DNA of 64,000 bases, from assembly GCA_020746995.1 (NCBI GenBank), contig JAGPXD010000005.1, positions 930,001 to 994,000 of the forward strand, written 5' to 3'. Made by a program: the position numbers and the translations under genes. The DNA is from Plectosphaerella cucumerina (lineage: Eukaryota > Ascomycota > Sordariomycetes > Glomerellales > Plectosphaerellaceae). Below, one piece after another: positions 44,401 to 55,305 of this stretch (position 1 is its first letter; the number at the start of each line of letters is the position of its first letter). The notes under the pieces are model-generated. The model worked only from the letters and a program-made list of their open reading frames with translations, was not told the DNA's origin and ran no database searches.

Positions 44401-47400
44401 GTGTCTTGGTAATCAGATCTGTAATTCGGGAATTATAGGTCTGCCTGGCAGTTGTGTTGACCCGCCACCCGCTTGCCAGCTCGGCACGAAGGCCAATTGC
44501 GCAGGGTGCGACAGGCCTGTAAGTGAATCTCGCGACCTCCTCTCCTCCTGTACTCAGCTGAAAACACCCTTCTAGTGTCCCGGACAACAAATATGCTCGA
44601 CTTCGGCGCCTGGCAAGCCTGGCACATGCGTTAATCCGCCGCCCGCTTGTACACTCGGAACCAAGACCGATTGCAGTGCCTGCAACCAGCCTGTAAGTCT
44701 AGTCATCACCGCGGTACATATCGTTGATTTCATGGCACGGTGCTAATCCAGGGCTTCCATAGTGTGTTGGAAACCAAATCTGCGGCGGCTTGGGGCCGGG
44801 TTTCCCTGGATTCTGTACGGACCCGCCACCAGCCTGCGCCATAGGAACGGACGCCCACTGCACCTCTTGCAATCAGCCTGTAAGCCACCATGAAGCCGTT
44901 GACTCTCATACTTCTGGGTTTGAACTAACTGGGGCTCTCAGTGTGGTGAGAACACGGTTTGTCAGCAATTCGCAGGAGCGGGCAAGCCTGGTATTTGCGT
45001 TACCCGCCCGCCAACCTGCACTCTCGGCACAAAGACAGACTGCACCGCTTGCGACAAGCCTGTAAGTGGATATTTTGATGTTCTTTTTCTGCCTCACCAA
45101 AATCGAGCTGACTTTATTCTCTCAGTGTCTCGGCGATCAGATTTGTGCATCCGAAGGAGCTGGGAAGGCTGGGACATGTGTCGATCCCCCTCCATCCTGC
45201 ACCCTAGGAACGAAGACCGATTGTACCGCCTGCGACAAGCCTGTAAGTGGACATCAAGACGTGCAGTCTCATGCCTCCCTGAACGATTAGCTAACCCTGG
45301 GCTTTCAGTGTCTTGGCGATCAGATTTGCGCATCCGAAGGAGCTGGAAAGGCTGGGACGTGTGTCGATCCCCTTCCATCCTGCACCCTAGGAACCAAGAC
45401 CGATTGCACCGCCTGCGACAAGCCTGTAAGTGAATCTCGTGGTGCACAGTAGTGATAGGCAAGCCTAGAGCTAACCCTGATCTCTCAGTGTCTCGGTGAT
45501 CAGATTTGTTCATCCGAAGGAGCTGGAAAGGCAGGCACATGCGTTGATCCCCCGCCAACCTGCGATCTCGGCACGAAGACAGATTGTACCGCGTGTGGCA
45601 AGCCTGTGAGTCTATTGGGACCGTCAGTGGTATTGAGTTGTCTTCGGCTAACACCTCCATCTTCAGTGCGAAGGCAACCAGATCTGCCAGGCTTTGGTCT
45701 CAGGAAAGCCTGGTGTCTGCGTCGATCCTCCGCCGACCTGTGACCTCGGAACGAAGACGGACTGTACCGCCTGTGGAAAGCCTGTAAGTTATAGCGAGAG
45801 TGTGTAGTGTTGGGAGATATCTTCTCCGGCTAACCTTGTCTTTTTCAGTGCACTGGCCAACAGATCTGTCAGACCGAGGTTGCTGGAAAGCCCGGTATCT
45901 GTGTTGATCCCCCTCCGACTTGCAAAATTGGCACAAAGACCGACTGCACTGCCTGTGGCAAGCCTGTAAGTGTCCCTTCTACCTAAACGAACGCTTCCCC
46001 TGGGCTAAGCTAAGATCTGTAGTGCACTGGTCAGCAGATTTGCGAAGCTCCGGTTGCTGGCAAGCCAGGTGTCTGTGTCGATCCTCCTCCGACCTGCGAC
46101 TTGGGTACAAAGACCGACTGCACTGCCTGTGGCAAGCCGGTAAGTGTTGTTTCTAGATGATGGAGTGTCGCCCTAAGGCTGAGACATGATCTGTAGTGTA
46201 CTGGTCAACAGATCTGCGAGGCTGCGATTGCTGGAAAGCCGGGCGTGTGTGTTGACCCTCCACCCACTTGCGACCTTGGAACGAAGACAGATTGCACCGC
46301 TTGTGGCAAGCCTGTAAGTCTGCCCGCCACAGTCATGTTTTTCAATATGTGCTAAGACCAGTCTTCATAGTGCACAGGACAACAGATCTGCGAAGCTCCG
46401 ATCTCAGGAAAACCCGGCATCTGTGTAGACCCTCCACCCACCTGCGACCTCGGGACGAAGACGGATTGCACTGCCTGTGGCAAAGCTGTAAGCCTTCCCG
46501 CCAGAGTCGAACTTTTCAATGTGTGCTGAGACTTCATAGTGTACTGGCCAACAGATCTGCGAAGCTCCCATCGCAGGGAAGCCCGGCGTCTGTGTCGACC
46601 CTCCACCCACCTGCGACCTTGGGACCAAGACTGATTGCTCCGCTTGTGGCAAGGCTGTAAGTCTGCCCGCCGCATTTGAAAGCCTGTACTGTGTGCTAAA
46701 ACTTCAAAGTGTACTGGCCAGCAGATTTGCGAAGCTCCGATCAAGGGAAAACCCGGTGTCTGTGTCGACCCACCACCCACGTGTATCCTTGGGACGAAGA
46801 CGGATTGTTCCGCCTGTGGCAAGGCTGTGAGTCTCATCGCTAACGTTATGAGCCATGGGATGTAGCTAACACCATTCTCTATAGTGTACCGAAAAACAGG
46901 AATGCGATTCTCCAGGAGTCGGAAAGGCCGGCGAATGCATCACGGTCATCACCGGCCCTGGGTGCGTGTTGGGGACAATGACCGACTGTTCCGCCTGTGA
47001 TGAGCCTGTAAGGAATCAGTTTTGATACCTCCTCTGCTTTCTTTCCTGGGCTAAAATTGGCTTTTCCCTCAGTGTGAGGGCGACCAGATCTGCGATTCAG
47101 TAGTGAAGGGCAAGGCTGGCAAATGTGTCAATCCTCCTCCTACATGCGAGCTCGGGACGAAGGCCGATTGCACCGCTTGTGGCCAGTCTGTAAGTTACCC
47201 CCTGTCGGCCGAATCAGCTTGTTCCACTTCTTCGGCGGACCGTTGATTAACACTCGCTTCTCTCCCAGTGTCCTGGAGACCAGGTCTGCAACTCCGAAAT
47301 CAAAGGACAGCCTGGCACATGTGTCGACCCCCAACCTGCATGCGAGCTGGGGACGAAGACCGATTGTATCGCTTGTGGCGAGCCTGTAAGTCATTCCTCT

Positions 47401-50400
47401 CGCTCGTGTCAACTGGCTTCACCTCTTCGACCGCCCTGAACTAACACTGTTCTTTCCTTCAGTGCACTGGAAACCAGGTCTGCGACTCCAAAGTCAAGGG
47501 ACAGCCTGGCACCTGCGTAGACCCTCCCCCCACCTGCGACCTCGGCACCAAGACCGACTGTTCTGCCTGCGGCAAGGCTGTAAGACTCCCTGCCTATCCT
47601 TCTAAGCCCTCGACACTTGCTTGCTCCTGATCTAACATTGAACTCTTCATAGTGCACTGGTCAACAGATTTGCGACTCGAAGGTGGCAGGGACAGCTGGC
47701 AACTGTGTTGACCCTCCCCCTACCTGCGACCTCGGCACCAAGTCCGATTGTTCTGCCTGCGGCAAGCCTGTAAGACTCCCTAATTATCTCTACAAGCCCC
47801 GGACCCTCGCGTCAATGGCCTTCTCATCTAACATCAAACCCTTCGTAGTGCACTGGTAAGCAGATCTGCGATTCGAAGGTGGCAGGGACGGCTGGCAGCT
47901 GCGTCGACCCTCCCCCTACCTGCGACCTTGGTACGAAGACCGACTGTTCCGCTTGTGGAAAAGCTGTAAGCCTCCCTCCTCACACTACTATCAGCCCTTA
48001 CATTGGGATCTCCGGATCTGATGCTAAACTCTTTCCAGTGCACTGGTCAGCAGATCTGCGATTCGAAGGTGGCAGGAACAGCTGGCAACTGTGTTGACCC
48101 TCCACCTACCTGCGACCTCGGCACTAAGTCCGACTGTTCTGCTTGTGGAAAATCTGTATGCGTCCCTCCTCAGCCCTCGCTTTAAGGCTCATCTCCTCTG
48201 ACATTGAGCCCTTCGCAGTGCCTTGGTCAACAGATCTGCGATTCGACGGTAGTAGGGAAGCCTGGAAACTGTGTTGACCCTCCTCCTACCTGCGACCTTG
48301 GCACCAAGTCCGACTGTTCCGCTTGTGGAAAATCTGTAAGGATCCCTCTCGCCACAGGTGCAGTCCTAACTTTGAGACCCTTCTCCTCTGACATTGAGTG
48401 CTCTACAGTGCCCTGGTCAACAGATTTGCGACTCAACGGTGGCGGGGAAGCCTGGAAACTGTGTCGACCCTCCCCCCACCTGCGACCTCGGTACGAAGAC
48501 TGACTGCTCCGCCTGTGGAAAATCTGTAAGCTGTCATTACCGGCAACACCAGCTTTCAACCACACATGATGGTGTCTGACCCTGAAATCATAGTGCCCTG
48601 GCAAGCAAATTTGCGACTCGACAGTGGCAGGGAAGCCTGGCAACTGCGTCGACCCTCCTCCTACTTGCGACCTTGGTACCAAGACCGACTGTTCCGCCTG
48701 TGGCAACGCTGTGAGTTATCGCCGGCTTCGTCAGCTCTCGACCCTTGATTTTGTACTGACTGCAAAACTTCCAGTGCCCTGGCAAGCAAATTTGCGACTC
48801 GACCGTGGCTGGGAAACCTGGGAACTGCGTCGATCCTCCTCCCACCTGCGACCTCGGCACGAATACCGACTGCTCAGCGTGTGGCAAAGCTGTAAGTCAT
48901 TGCCGGCAACACACGCCCTTGGTACCTGCTGTTGTGTCTTTTGTATCTGACTCTGAATCTTTCAGTGCCCCGGCAAACAAGTTTGCGACTCAAAGGTAGC
49001 AGGGACGGCTGGAAACTGCGTCGACCCTCCTCCGACCTGTACGCTTGGTACAGACACGGACTGCACTGCCTGTGGCAAAGCTGTAAGTTCAATACCGTCT
49101 CTTGGACCCTCCGGCCTTCTTTTTCTGACACGCACGTTTCTCTCAGTGCCCCGGTAAAAAGGTCTGCGACTCGAAGGTGCCAGGGACGGCTGGCAACTGC
49201 GTAGACCCTCCCCCAACCTGCGATCTTGGTACAAACACCGACTGCTCTGCCTGTGGTAAAGCTGTAAGTTGTTACCTGACTCCCTAGTTCGGCGCTTCCG
49301 TATCTTTTTCTGACAACGGTGTTCCTCTCAGTGCCCTGGTAAGCAGGTTTGCGACTCGAAGGTAGCAGGGACGGCTGGAAATTGCGTCGACCCTCCTCCG
49401 ACCTGTACGCTGGGTACAAACACCGACTGCACTGCCTGTGGCAAAGCTGTAAGCTTTTCTCTCTCCTCTACCGGTGTCCCTTCTTCAAATGCTTATTTTT
49501 GTCTCAGTGTCCTGGTAAACAGATCTGCGACTCGAAGGTAGCAGGCACAGCTGGAACCTGCGTCGACCCTCCCCCGACTTGTACGCTTGGTACAAGCACT
49601 GACTGCACTGCCTGTGGCAAGGCTGTAAGCTTTCTCTCTACTCCACTGGTGTCTCTTTCTCTGATGCTGACTTCTGTCTTAGTGTCCTGGTAAACAGGTA
49701 TGCGACTCGAAGGTAGCAGGCACAGCTGGAACTTGCGTCGACCCTCCTCCGACTTGTACTCTTGGCACCAAGACCGACTGCAGTGCTTGCAACAAACCTG
49801 TGAGCTGCCTCTCTGGCTGTTCCATGCCCTTGCTCTGGCGTCTCTCATGCTGACACTGAATGCTTTTCCCTAGTGTACTGGCCAACAGGTCTGCGACTCG
49901 ACAGAGGCAGGGAAGCCTGGCACATGTGTCGACCCTCCTCCAAGCTGTACGCTCGGCACCAAGACCGACTGCAGTGCCTGCAACAAACCTGTGAGTATTG
50001 TCGGTCCTCTGCTGTTGCGTCCCTTCTACTGACGCTGGATGCTTTTTCCTAGTGTACTGGTCAACAGGTCTGCGATTCGACAGCGGCAGGGAAGCCTGGC
50101 ACATGTGTCGACCCTCCTCCAAGCTGTACGCTCGGCACCAAGACCGACTGCACTGCTTGCGGCAAGGCGGTAAGTCCAGAGCGCTGTTACATTCCATGGT
50201 TCCGGCTTCTGACAAGACCTTCAGTGTACCGGAGACCAAGTCTGCGATTCCAAGGGGGACGGAAAGGCTGGCACATGCGTTAACCCTGCTCCGAGCTGTA
50301 CGCTTGGCACCAAGACCGATTGCACTGCTTGCGGCAAAGCAGTAAGTTCAAAACGCCGTTCTTGGCCCATGATTCTGGTTTCTGATAAGATTTCTAGTGT

Positions 50401-51005
50401 CCTGGAGACCAAATCTGCGATTCGAAGAATGGAAAGGCTGGCACATGTGTCAACCCCCAGCCAGCTTGCACACTCGGCACCAAGACTGATTGCGCCGCCT
50501 GCGGAAAGTCGGTAAGTAAAGATCGGTGTCCTTGTCCCACGGTTTCACCTCCTAACGAACTTGATAGTGCCCCGGAGATCAGGTTTGTGATTCAACGACG
50601 CCTGGTAAGGCTGGCACATGTGTCAACCCACAGCCAAGTTGCACACTTGGTACCAAGACCGATTGCACAGCTTGTGGAAAGGCGGTAAGCAAACACTGAC
50701 GTCCCTGGCCTCGTATTCCAGCTTCTGACGACCCCGATAGTGTCCTGGGCAACAAGTTTGCCAAACAACAGGTCCTGGAAGGGCGGGCACATGTTCCACC
50801 CCTCCTCCAACAGCTTGCGTGTTGGGCACGAATGAACACTGTACCGCCTGCAACAGACCTGTAAGTCTAGCTGCCATTTTCTGTTTGCTTCTCCTTCTAA
50901 CTTTGGGATGTCTAGTGCAACCAGAACCAGATCTGCAACTCGCAAGGCGGCGGAATGCCTGGCACATGTGTTAACCCGAGGCGGCTGAGGTTCCGGCGCG
51001 CCTAG
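41451..51005 (+). CDS. giant secreted cysteine-rich tandem-repeat protein, 52 exons
   Basis: The ATG at 41451 opens a signal peptide (MWQRYRIPLLVLALCLAILSNA) and a Kex2-like KR and RKR region. Fifty-two exons follow, separated by 51 phase-0 introns of 49-79 nt, encoding about 2,136 aa. Exons 1-3 (41451-41657, 41714-41851, 41931-42065) carry 45-46-residue modules with N(N)CG.C or ENCKSCG motifs, resembling STIG1-like cysteine modules. Exon 4 (42122-42220) is a 33-residue transitional module. Then come 49 units (42280-50860), mostly 39 residues with spacing C-x5-C-x10-C-x6-C-x7-C-x2-C and consensus CPGQQIC...GKAGTCVDPPPxC and xLGTKTDCxACxKP. The final exon (50916-51005) is truncated after the third Cys. 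About 294 Cys in the array imply a disulfide-rich extracellular rod. Function unknown: adhesin, wall protein or effector-like are all inference. The 3' end is uncertain. Confidence 0.85.
42280..50860 (+). repeat. tandem exon-plus-intron array, 49 units of about 166-196 bp
   Basis: Each cassette is a coding exon (117 nt in nearly all units; 114, 120 or 123 nt in four) starting with a Cys codon and ending in a Pro, Ala or Ser codon, plus an intron. Unit starts: 42280, 42450, 42626, 42792, 42960, 43128, 43300, 43471, 43643, 43814, 43990, 44107, 44224, 44402, 44576, 44763, 44942, 45126, 45309, 45489, 45667, 45849, 46023, 46197, 46371, 46540, 46710, 46885, 47073, 47269, 47463, 47653, 47849, 48039, 48219, 48409, 48594, 48775, 48966, 49147, 49332, 49508, 49683, 49874, 50053, 50225, 50398, 50568, 50741. 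Neighbouring units are more alike than distant ones, in introns as well as exons. Confidence 0.95.
43990..44340 (+). repeat. three repeat units fused without introns
   Basis: One 351-nt exon made of exactly three 117-nt units (43990-44106, 44107-44223, 44224-44340). At both internal boundaries the Pro codon is followed directly by the Cys codon of the next unit, with no intron remnant. The second and third units are close to each other (DQICDSK..G.AGSC). Confidence 0.95.
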
Positions 51006-51868
51006 ACGTGGTATGTATGTTCAGACTCCCAAGCACCTCCCCTCTCCCTCCTCATCATTCGCTGACTTTGGGCGTCCAGTGTTACGAGCAGTGAAACAGC
51101 ACCAGCTCGGCTGGATGAGCAAGAGCATTGGGTGGTGATGAGATCGACGGATTTGTAATGGTGTCTCTGGTCTTGAGCCACAGGTGAACTATTGAACCAG
51201 GACCGAAATTGTGAACTTTTTTCGACTGGAAAAGGGGAATAGGTGTCGATTATGGTTTTGAAGCTGGCGGGATGCAAAGCCGACCGAGACAATAGGTAGT
51301 TCAGATTGAGCAAAATGTCAAGCGGCGAAAACACACCTCATGAATTCAAATCCATGGGCTGACATCGCAAGTTTGTTTTATTCCTTCCCCCCATCCGCAA
51401 GACTGTCCGTTTGTCTTTTAGGTGTCGTCATCCCGTTGCCCGCGGATTGACTGTCCTTGTACATGCACCGTGTGGCGTCGATGATACTCGGTCAGCGGCA
51501 GCGCAGGAAGATACCTGCGGACTCAAATATCTACTTACCTACTACCTGGACTCGTAGGTACCTAGAGTACCTACACACATGCGTTATCCCAGGGTGGGTA
51601 CTGCAGGTGCCTGTACCTGTAGTAGAATTTCCTGGGCTGCCGCCGGCCGCGAGGTACCTACAGTAGTTGAAGTAGTTGTGTTCCTCGGGCGGTGGTGAAT
51701 GCCGCTGAACACTCCTGATCTCCACTTTTTTGACATTTAGGCGCGCTGTTCCCCGGGCACGCTCCCACCAGGACTCTCCCCTCATTCCACAGTCAACACG
51801 TAGGAGCCCGTTTGTGCCCAAATCAACAAAGCCAGTCCAGCTGTTTGATCAGCTCCTCATCCATCACA
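51006..51868. other. intergenic with a decayed last repeat unit
   Basis: 51006-51080 still looks like an array intron (GTATGT near 51010, CGCTGAC branch, GTCCAG acceptor) followed by TGT TAC GAG CAG TGA, the remnant of one more unit. A donor at 50987-50995 could instead join to a short open tail ending near 51155. The rest holds the upstream region of the next gene and the TACCT-rich stretch annotated separately. Confidence 0.5.
51528..51680. repeat. TACCT/AGGTA-rich palindromic stretch
   Basis: About six TACCT and two or three AGGTA words within 150 bp, two of them as the palindrome AGGTACCT. Such words cluster in intergenic DNA of many filamentous ascomycetes. Role unknown. Confidence 0.6.
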
Positions 51869-53033
51869 ATGGAAGAGGCAGACGCCGCCGCCGCTATGGA
51901 AGCGGCTCCTGAACAGAAGTTGGACGAAAAGGTTCCTTACGACCCCAGACCCATCGGTTTCAATGATCTCGGCGGGGACGCCATCCTCGTGATTCCCGGC
52001 TCCGGCTCCGACTCCGACCCCGACACCAAATTCATAGTCTTGTCCGCTGTTCTCCGCATTGCTTCACCTGTCTTCAAGATCCTCCTTACTTCGACCGATT
52101 TCAAGGAAGGTCTTGATGTCCAGCAGGGGCTACTTCCGGAGATTCGCCTTGAAGAGGACGACCCATCGGCGATGACCATTTTGCTCTCGATTCTCCACTT
52201 CAGGAATCCAGTGGCATACTTCCAGCTCAGCCCACGGCAAATCGCCAAAGTCGCGGCGCACTGCGACAAGTACGACTGCATAGAGGCCATGAAACCGTGG
52301 AGTTCAGTCTGGCTGCCTGAGAAAAACAACATCGCGGCCAAAAACGTTGGCCCGTTGTTGTCTGCAGCTTTCAACTTCCGTTCCTCCAGCGCGTTGAAGC
52401 GTCTGTCCTCAATCGCGATAACTGGAGTTAGTCTGGAAACTGCCGCAGCATGGCCCAAGACGCAGTTCATCTGCTCCGTCCCAGATGAGATGCTAGGTAA
52501 GGAAACCTTCACTACTCGGCTTCCATCTTACCAGGATCTAACAGCCGGTAGAAACGCTCAGCACTCGAAGAACGGAGCTTCTGAACAAGATGCAAGAAAT
52601 GGTTCACACTGCCATGGGCCGAATCGCGACAGACGATGAGTTCAAAATGTCCGGCAAGACATGCGAAAAATGCAAAGTCTGGTCGCCAGCAGTTACCAGA
52701 ACCAAGCCGACCAATTCATCAACGTCAAGCTTGCACGGGTCGCACAACTCTCAGAAGCCCGGCCCCTGCACCGCCATTTGGCGGGTTCAAGAATACATTT
52801 CCCTATTGGGGGAAGTCGGACTTTGGCCACCTGTGAAAGCATTTCAACAATATGCAGCAACGGATCTTGTCGATAGATTTCACAAGATCTCCGACCGACA
52901 TGACTGCCAGGGCGGTGGTTCCTGCCCACTCTCGGAAGCTCTGGCTACCTTGCACCGCAGAGGAAAACGTTTGGTGGACGTTGTAGAAGGTCTGACGGCA
53001 AAAGATGGGCTACCTATCACGTGGTTGGAGTAG
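51869..53033 (+). CDS. BTB/POZ-domain protein, paralogue of the gene at 38116
   Basis: Two exons (51869-52496 and 52552-53033) with a 55-nt intron give 369 aa. Alignable blocks with the 38116 gene: FIVLSAVLRIASPVFKILL, HCDKYDCIEAMKPW, FRSSSALKRLSSIAITGVSLE and CSVPDEMLG at the exon end. The intron is at the same place and phase (phase 1 after the DEM or DIM motif). The second exon has CEKCKVWSP in the place of CNLCYRP. The protein begins with an acidic/Ala-rich leader. Likely a protein-interaction adaptor. Ligand unknown. Confidence 0.83.
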
Positions 53034-53904
53034 CTGGTTGACCTTGGTGCGGGAGTTCGCGAGTTCGCTGGGTAATTGCAGCCAGGAGGGCGCCTCGGGG
53101 TGCCTGAATACGATGATTGTTTGGAGCTCCTTGCCGCAAGCCATGGACTGTGTTCGAAAATGTTCGATGCTGTTTCCCAGCTACAATACGATGCATCTCA
53201 TCACACAAACAAAGAGCAAGGGCGATGTTTTCTGAGAACTGAACTCTTTGTTGCATTGTCGCTGGACTTCCAGCACTGACCTCGGCACAGCCCTTTCGCG
53301 GGGCTTCCGAGACGTATGAAGAAAGGCAGATTTCAGAAATCGGTCGTATGGTTGTTTGATTGGCTATCAGGCTACGTCGCGAACAGGCTGTGGTGGTTCA
53401 GATCATACCCGATGCTTCTTCAATTGTCCAGCACATGGAGTAGAGCTTGGGTAGCATCTTGAGCTATGCATCAGCAAAAGGGACCGCAGCACTGTTCCTG
53501 CGTCGACACGGTGTGCAAAGTAGATGCGATGGTGCGGGTTTGCACCCCTTTCAACACTTTGCCTCACGAGAGCTGATCTGAGATCATCGAAACTGACCGA
53601 CACAATATGACGAGAAGTTGACAGCTCCCAAAAGGAAGAGATAGGATAAATAGCTCTGGCCGTTTCTGGTCTTCTTGACTGAAAGCTGCCATCTTCCAGC
53701 TCCCAAAAGGAAGAGATAGGATAAATAGCTCTGGCCGTTTCTGGTCTTCTTGACTGAAAGCTGCCATCTTCCAGCTCCAAGCCTACGACAAGCTCGCCTC
53801 CCTCGTTTCGCGAGTTTCTACATCTCCATCCACACGTTCTTCGTCGCGCTGGCTCGCGGCTTTTATATCCCCACACTCACTTTCGCTGCTTCTTCACCGC
53901 CATC
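53034..53904. other. intergenic, 0.87 kb
   Basis: Holds the 75-bp duplication annotated separately and the CT-rich leader of the next gene. A 157-codon ORF on the minus strand (53876-53403) crosses the duplication but has no other support. Confidence 0.5.
53622..53771. repeat. 75-bp perfect tandem duplication
   Basis: Copies at 53622-53696 and 53697-53771 are identical by eye, and a further 7 bp of a third copy follow. It lies 130-280 bp upstream of the RING gene start. Confidence 0.95.
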
Positions 53905-54942
53905 ATGTCCTACGATCTCAAGACCTACAGCAGCGAGCTCTTCAAAGTCCGGGCCGAGATCATTTCCCTTAACAAAGCCATCGAATCTATCGAAGTCTTC
54001 CCATCTCCTTGGTCCTTCGGGAACGGCGGCGACCTTTACTCGAAGCTCGCGGTCTGGAACGCTGTCAAGGCAACCACCGAGGAGGAGTACGAGAAGTATG
54101 GGGCTTGCCTAAACCCAAATCCTCGGATCAAACAGGCCATCGCCTTTTTGGATCGGAATCCCGAGTTCCAACTCGACACCGTCATTGCCAAGAACTTCGA
54201 TCCGGCTGGCAAAGAGACTACCCTCCCGCCATCAACGGTCGAATACTGGCCGGACCTCAAGAAGCAGCTTTCGGCGCAGATGGGCTCTGGCTGGGACGTG
54301 TCGGGTATGCTCTGTGCCGCCTGCCACGAGACGCTCCTGTTCGAGGGCACCATCGGCCCGGACGGTCGGCCTAGACCTCATGTTGAGCGCGAGCCTTGCA
54401 TGGAGGGAAACCTTGCCATTGTGCTCCCATGCGGACACATTTTTTGCAAGCCGTGTCTCAACGTCATGCGGCAAGCGTGGGTCGACGCTGATGAAGCCAA
54501 CGAGTTTCCTAACGACCTGTGCTGTCCATTCTGCCAGATGAAGCTTCAGTATGAATGCGGCCACTTTTACGAGGACCTTCCAGCTCCCGAGACGCCCGAG
54601 GACTTTGAGGCATTCCCGCTCACGGTTCCAGAGGGTGCGTCTCCGCCACCACCCCGTTGCGATCATTGCATCTGGAATAAAGTGAGGGGCGAATGGCGGA
54701 CTTCGTACAACTGGGCCCTGAACGCCACCCATGCCGACTGCCTATACTTGTTGCAGGCCCGAGAAGCCGGCGACATGATGTGCTGCTGCTCTCCGTCGGA
54801 GCGGCAGTTGGCGAGGCTTAGACGCTTGCAGAATCTTGCAGACATGGTCGGGCCTGATTTGGTGCTTGATGGCGAAGCGGCGGAGGACACTCACCCATCT
54901 TGGTGTGTCGAGAGCGAGCTTGCTTCGTACGCCACTTCGTAG
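53905..54942 (+). CDS. RING-type zinc-finger protein
   Basis: Single exon, 345 aa. A helical N-terminal half is followed by a RING-like cluster from about residue 137: CAACHE, then a 40-residue loop, then LPCGHIFCKPCLNVM, then DLCCPFCQMKLQYECGH. The C-x-H-x2-C-x2-C core and the final C-x2-C pair are those of RING-HC ubiquitin ligases, but the first loop is long, so metal ligands 1 and 2 should be confirmed. The C-terminal part has further Cys (CDHCIWN, MMCCCS). Probable E3 ligase. Substrate unknown. Confidence 0.78.
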   Translation: MSYDLKTYSSELFKVRAEIISLNKAIESIEVFPSPWSFGNGGDLYSKLAVWNAVKATTEEEYEKYGACLNPNPRIKQAIAFLDRNPEFQLDTVIAKNFDPAGKETTLPPSTVEYWPDLKKQLSAQMGSGWDVSGMLCAACHETLLFEGTIGPDGRPRPHVEREPCMEGNLAIVLPCGHIFCKPCLNVMRQAWVDADEANEFPNDLCCPFCQMKLQYECGHFYEDLPAPETPEDFEAFPLTVPEGASPPPPRCDHCIWNKVRGEWRTSYNWALNATHADCLYLLQAREAGDMMCCCSPSERQLARLRRLQNLADMVGPDLVLDGEAAEDTHPSWCVESELASYATS

Positions 54943-55305
54943 GGGCTGGAGGTGCCAGGGTCAGGGGTGCCAGTCACCATAAAGTTCACGGCGCTGGTCG
55001 TCAGAAGCCGCGCGTGTTCGCTCGGGCGGTCTTTAGCTTCTTTCCCTATGTATCAACTGTCTGAATTTTAGATTCAATGCAACATCAAATTCGATTTTTC
55101 CTGAATAAATTGTTGAAGCAATGTGTGCTGGACTTTCGAATGGCGCCCTTTGGTGAATAGGGGCCAGGGGTTTGTATGATTACATAATCGAGCCGAATCC
55201 AAGGCTCGTCAATTTCTTGTGTCCCGCCCAAATGATGTCAATCAATCATTCTTCAACACCCATCCGCAAAACACACCCTTCGCATCTCCTCGCACAGCGA
55301 CCAGT
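54943..55305. other. intergenic, 363 bp
   Basis: Terminator-like AT-rich sequence after the RING gene and the leader of the next gene. Nothing else seen. Confidence 0.5.

Noticed and set aside
42280..50860. Regularly spaced repeats resembling a CRISPR array or satellite DNA
   Set aside because: The conserved part is coding with intact frame and the spacers have GT...branch...AG intron structure in a eukaryotic genome. It is an exon array.
42139..50967. Numerous 60-190 codon ORFs on both strands across the repeat gene
   Set aside because: They are exon read-through into introns or antisense shadows that recur with the same period. Only the spliced plus-strand frame keeps the Cys pattern.
53403..53876. 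157-codon minus-strand ORF with a 25-residue duplicated segment
   Set aside because: The duplication is explained by the 75-bp tandem repeat. No signal, domain or splice context supports a gene.
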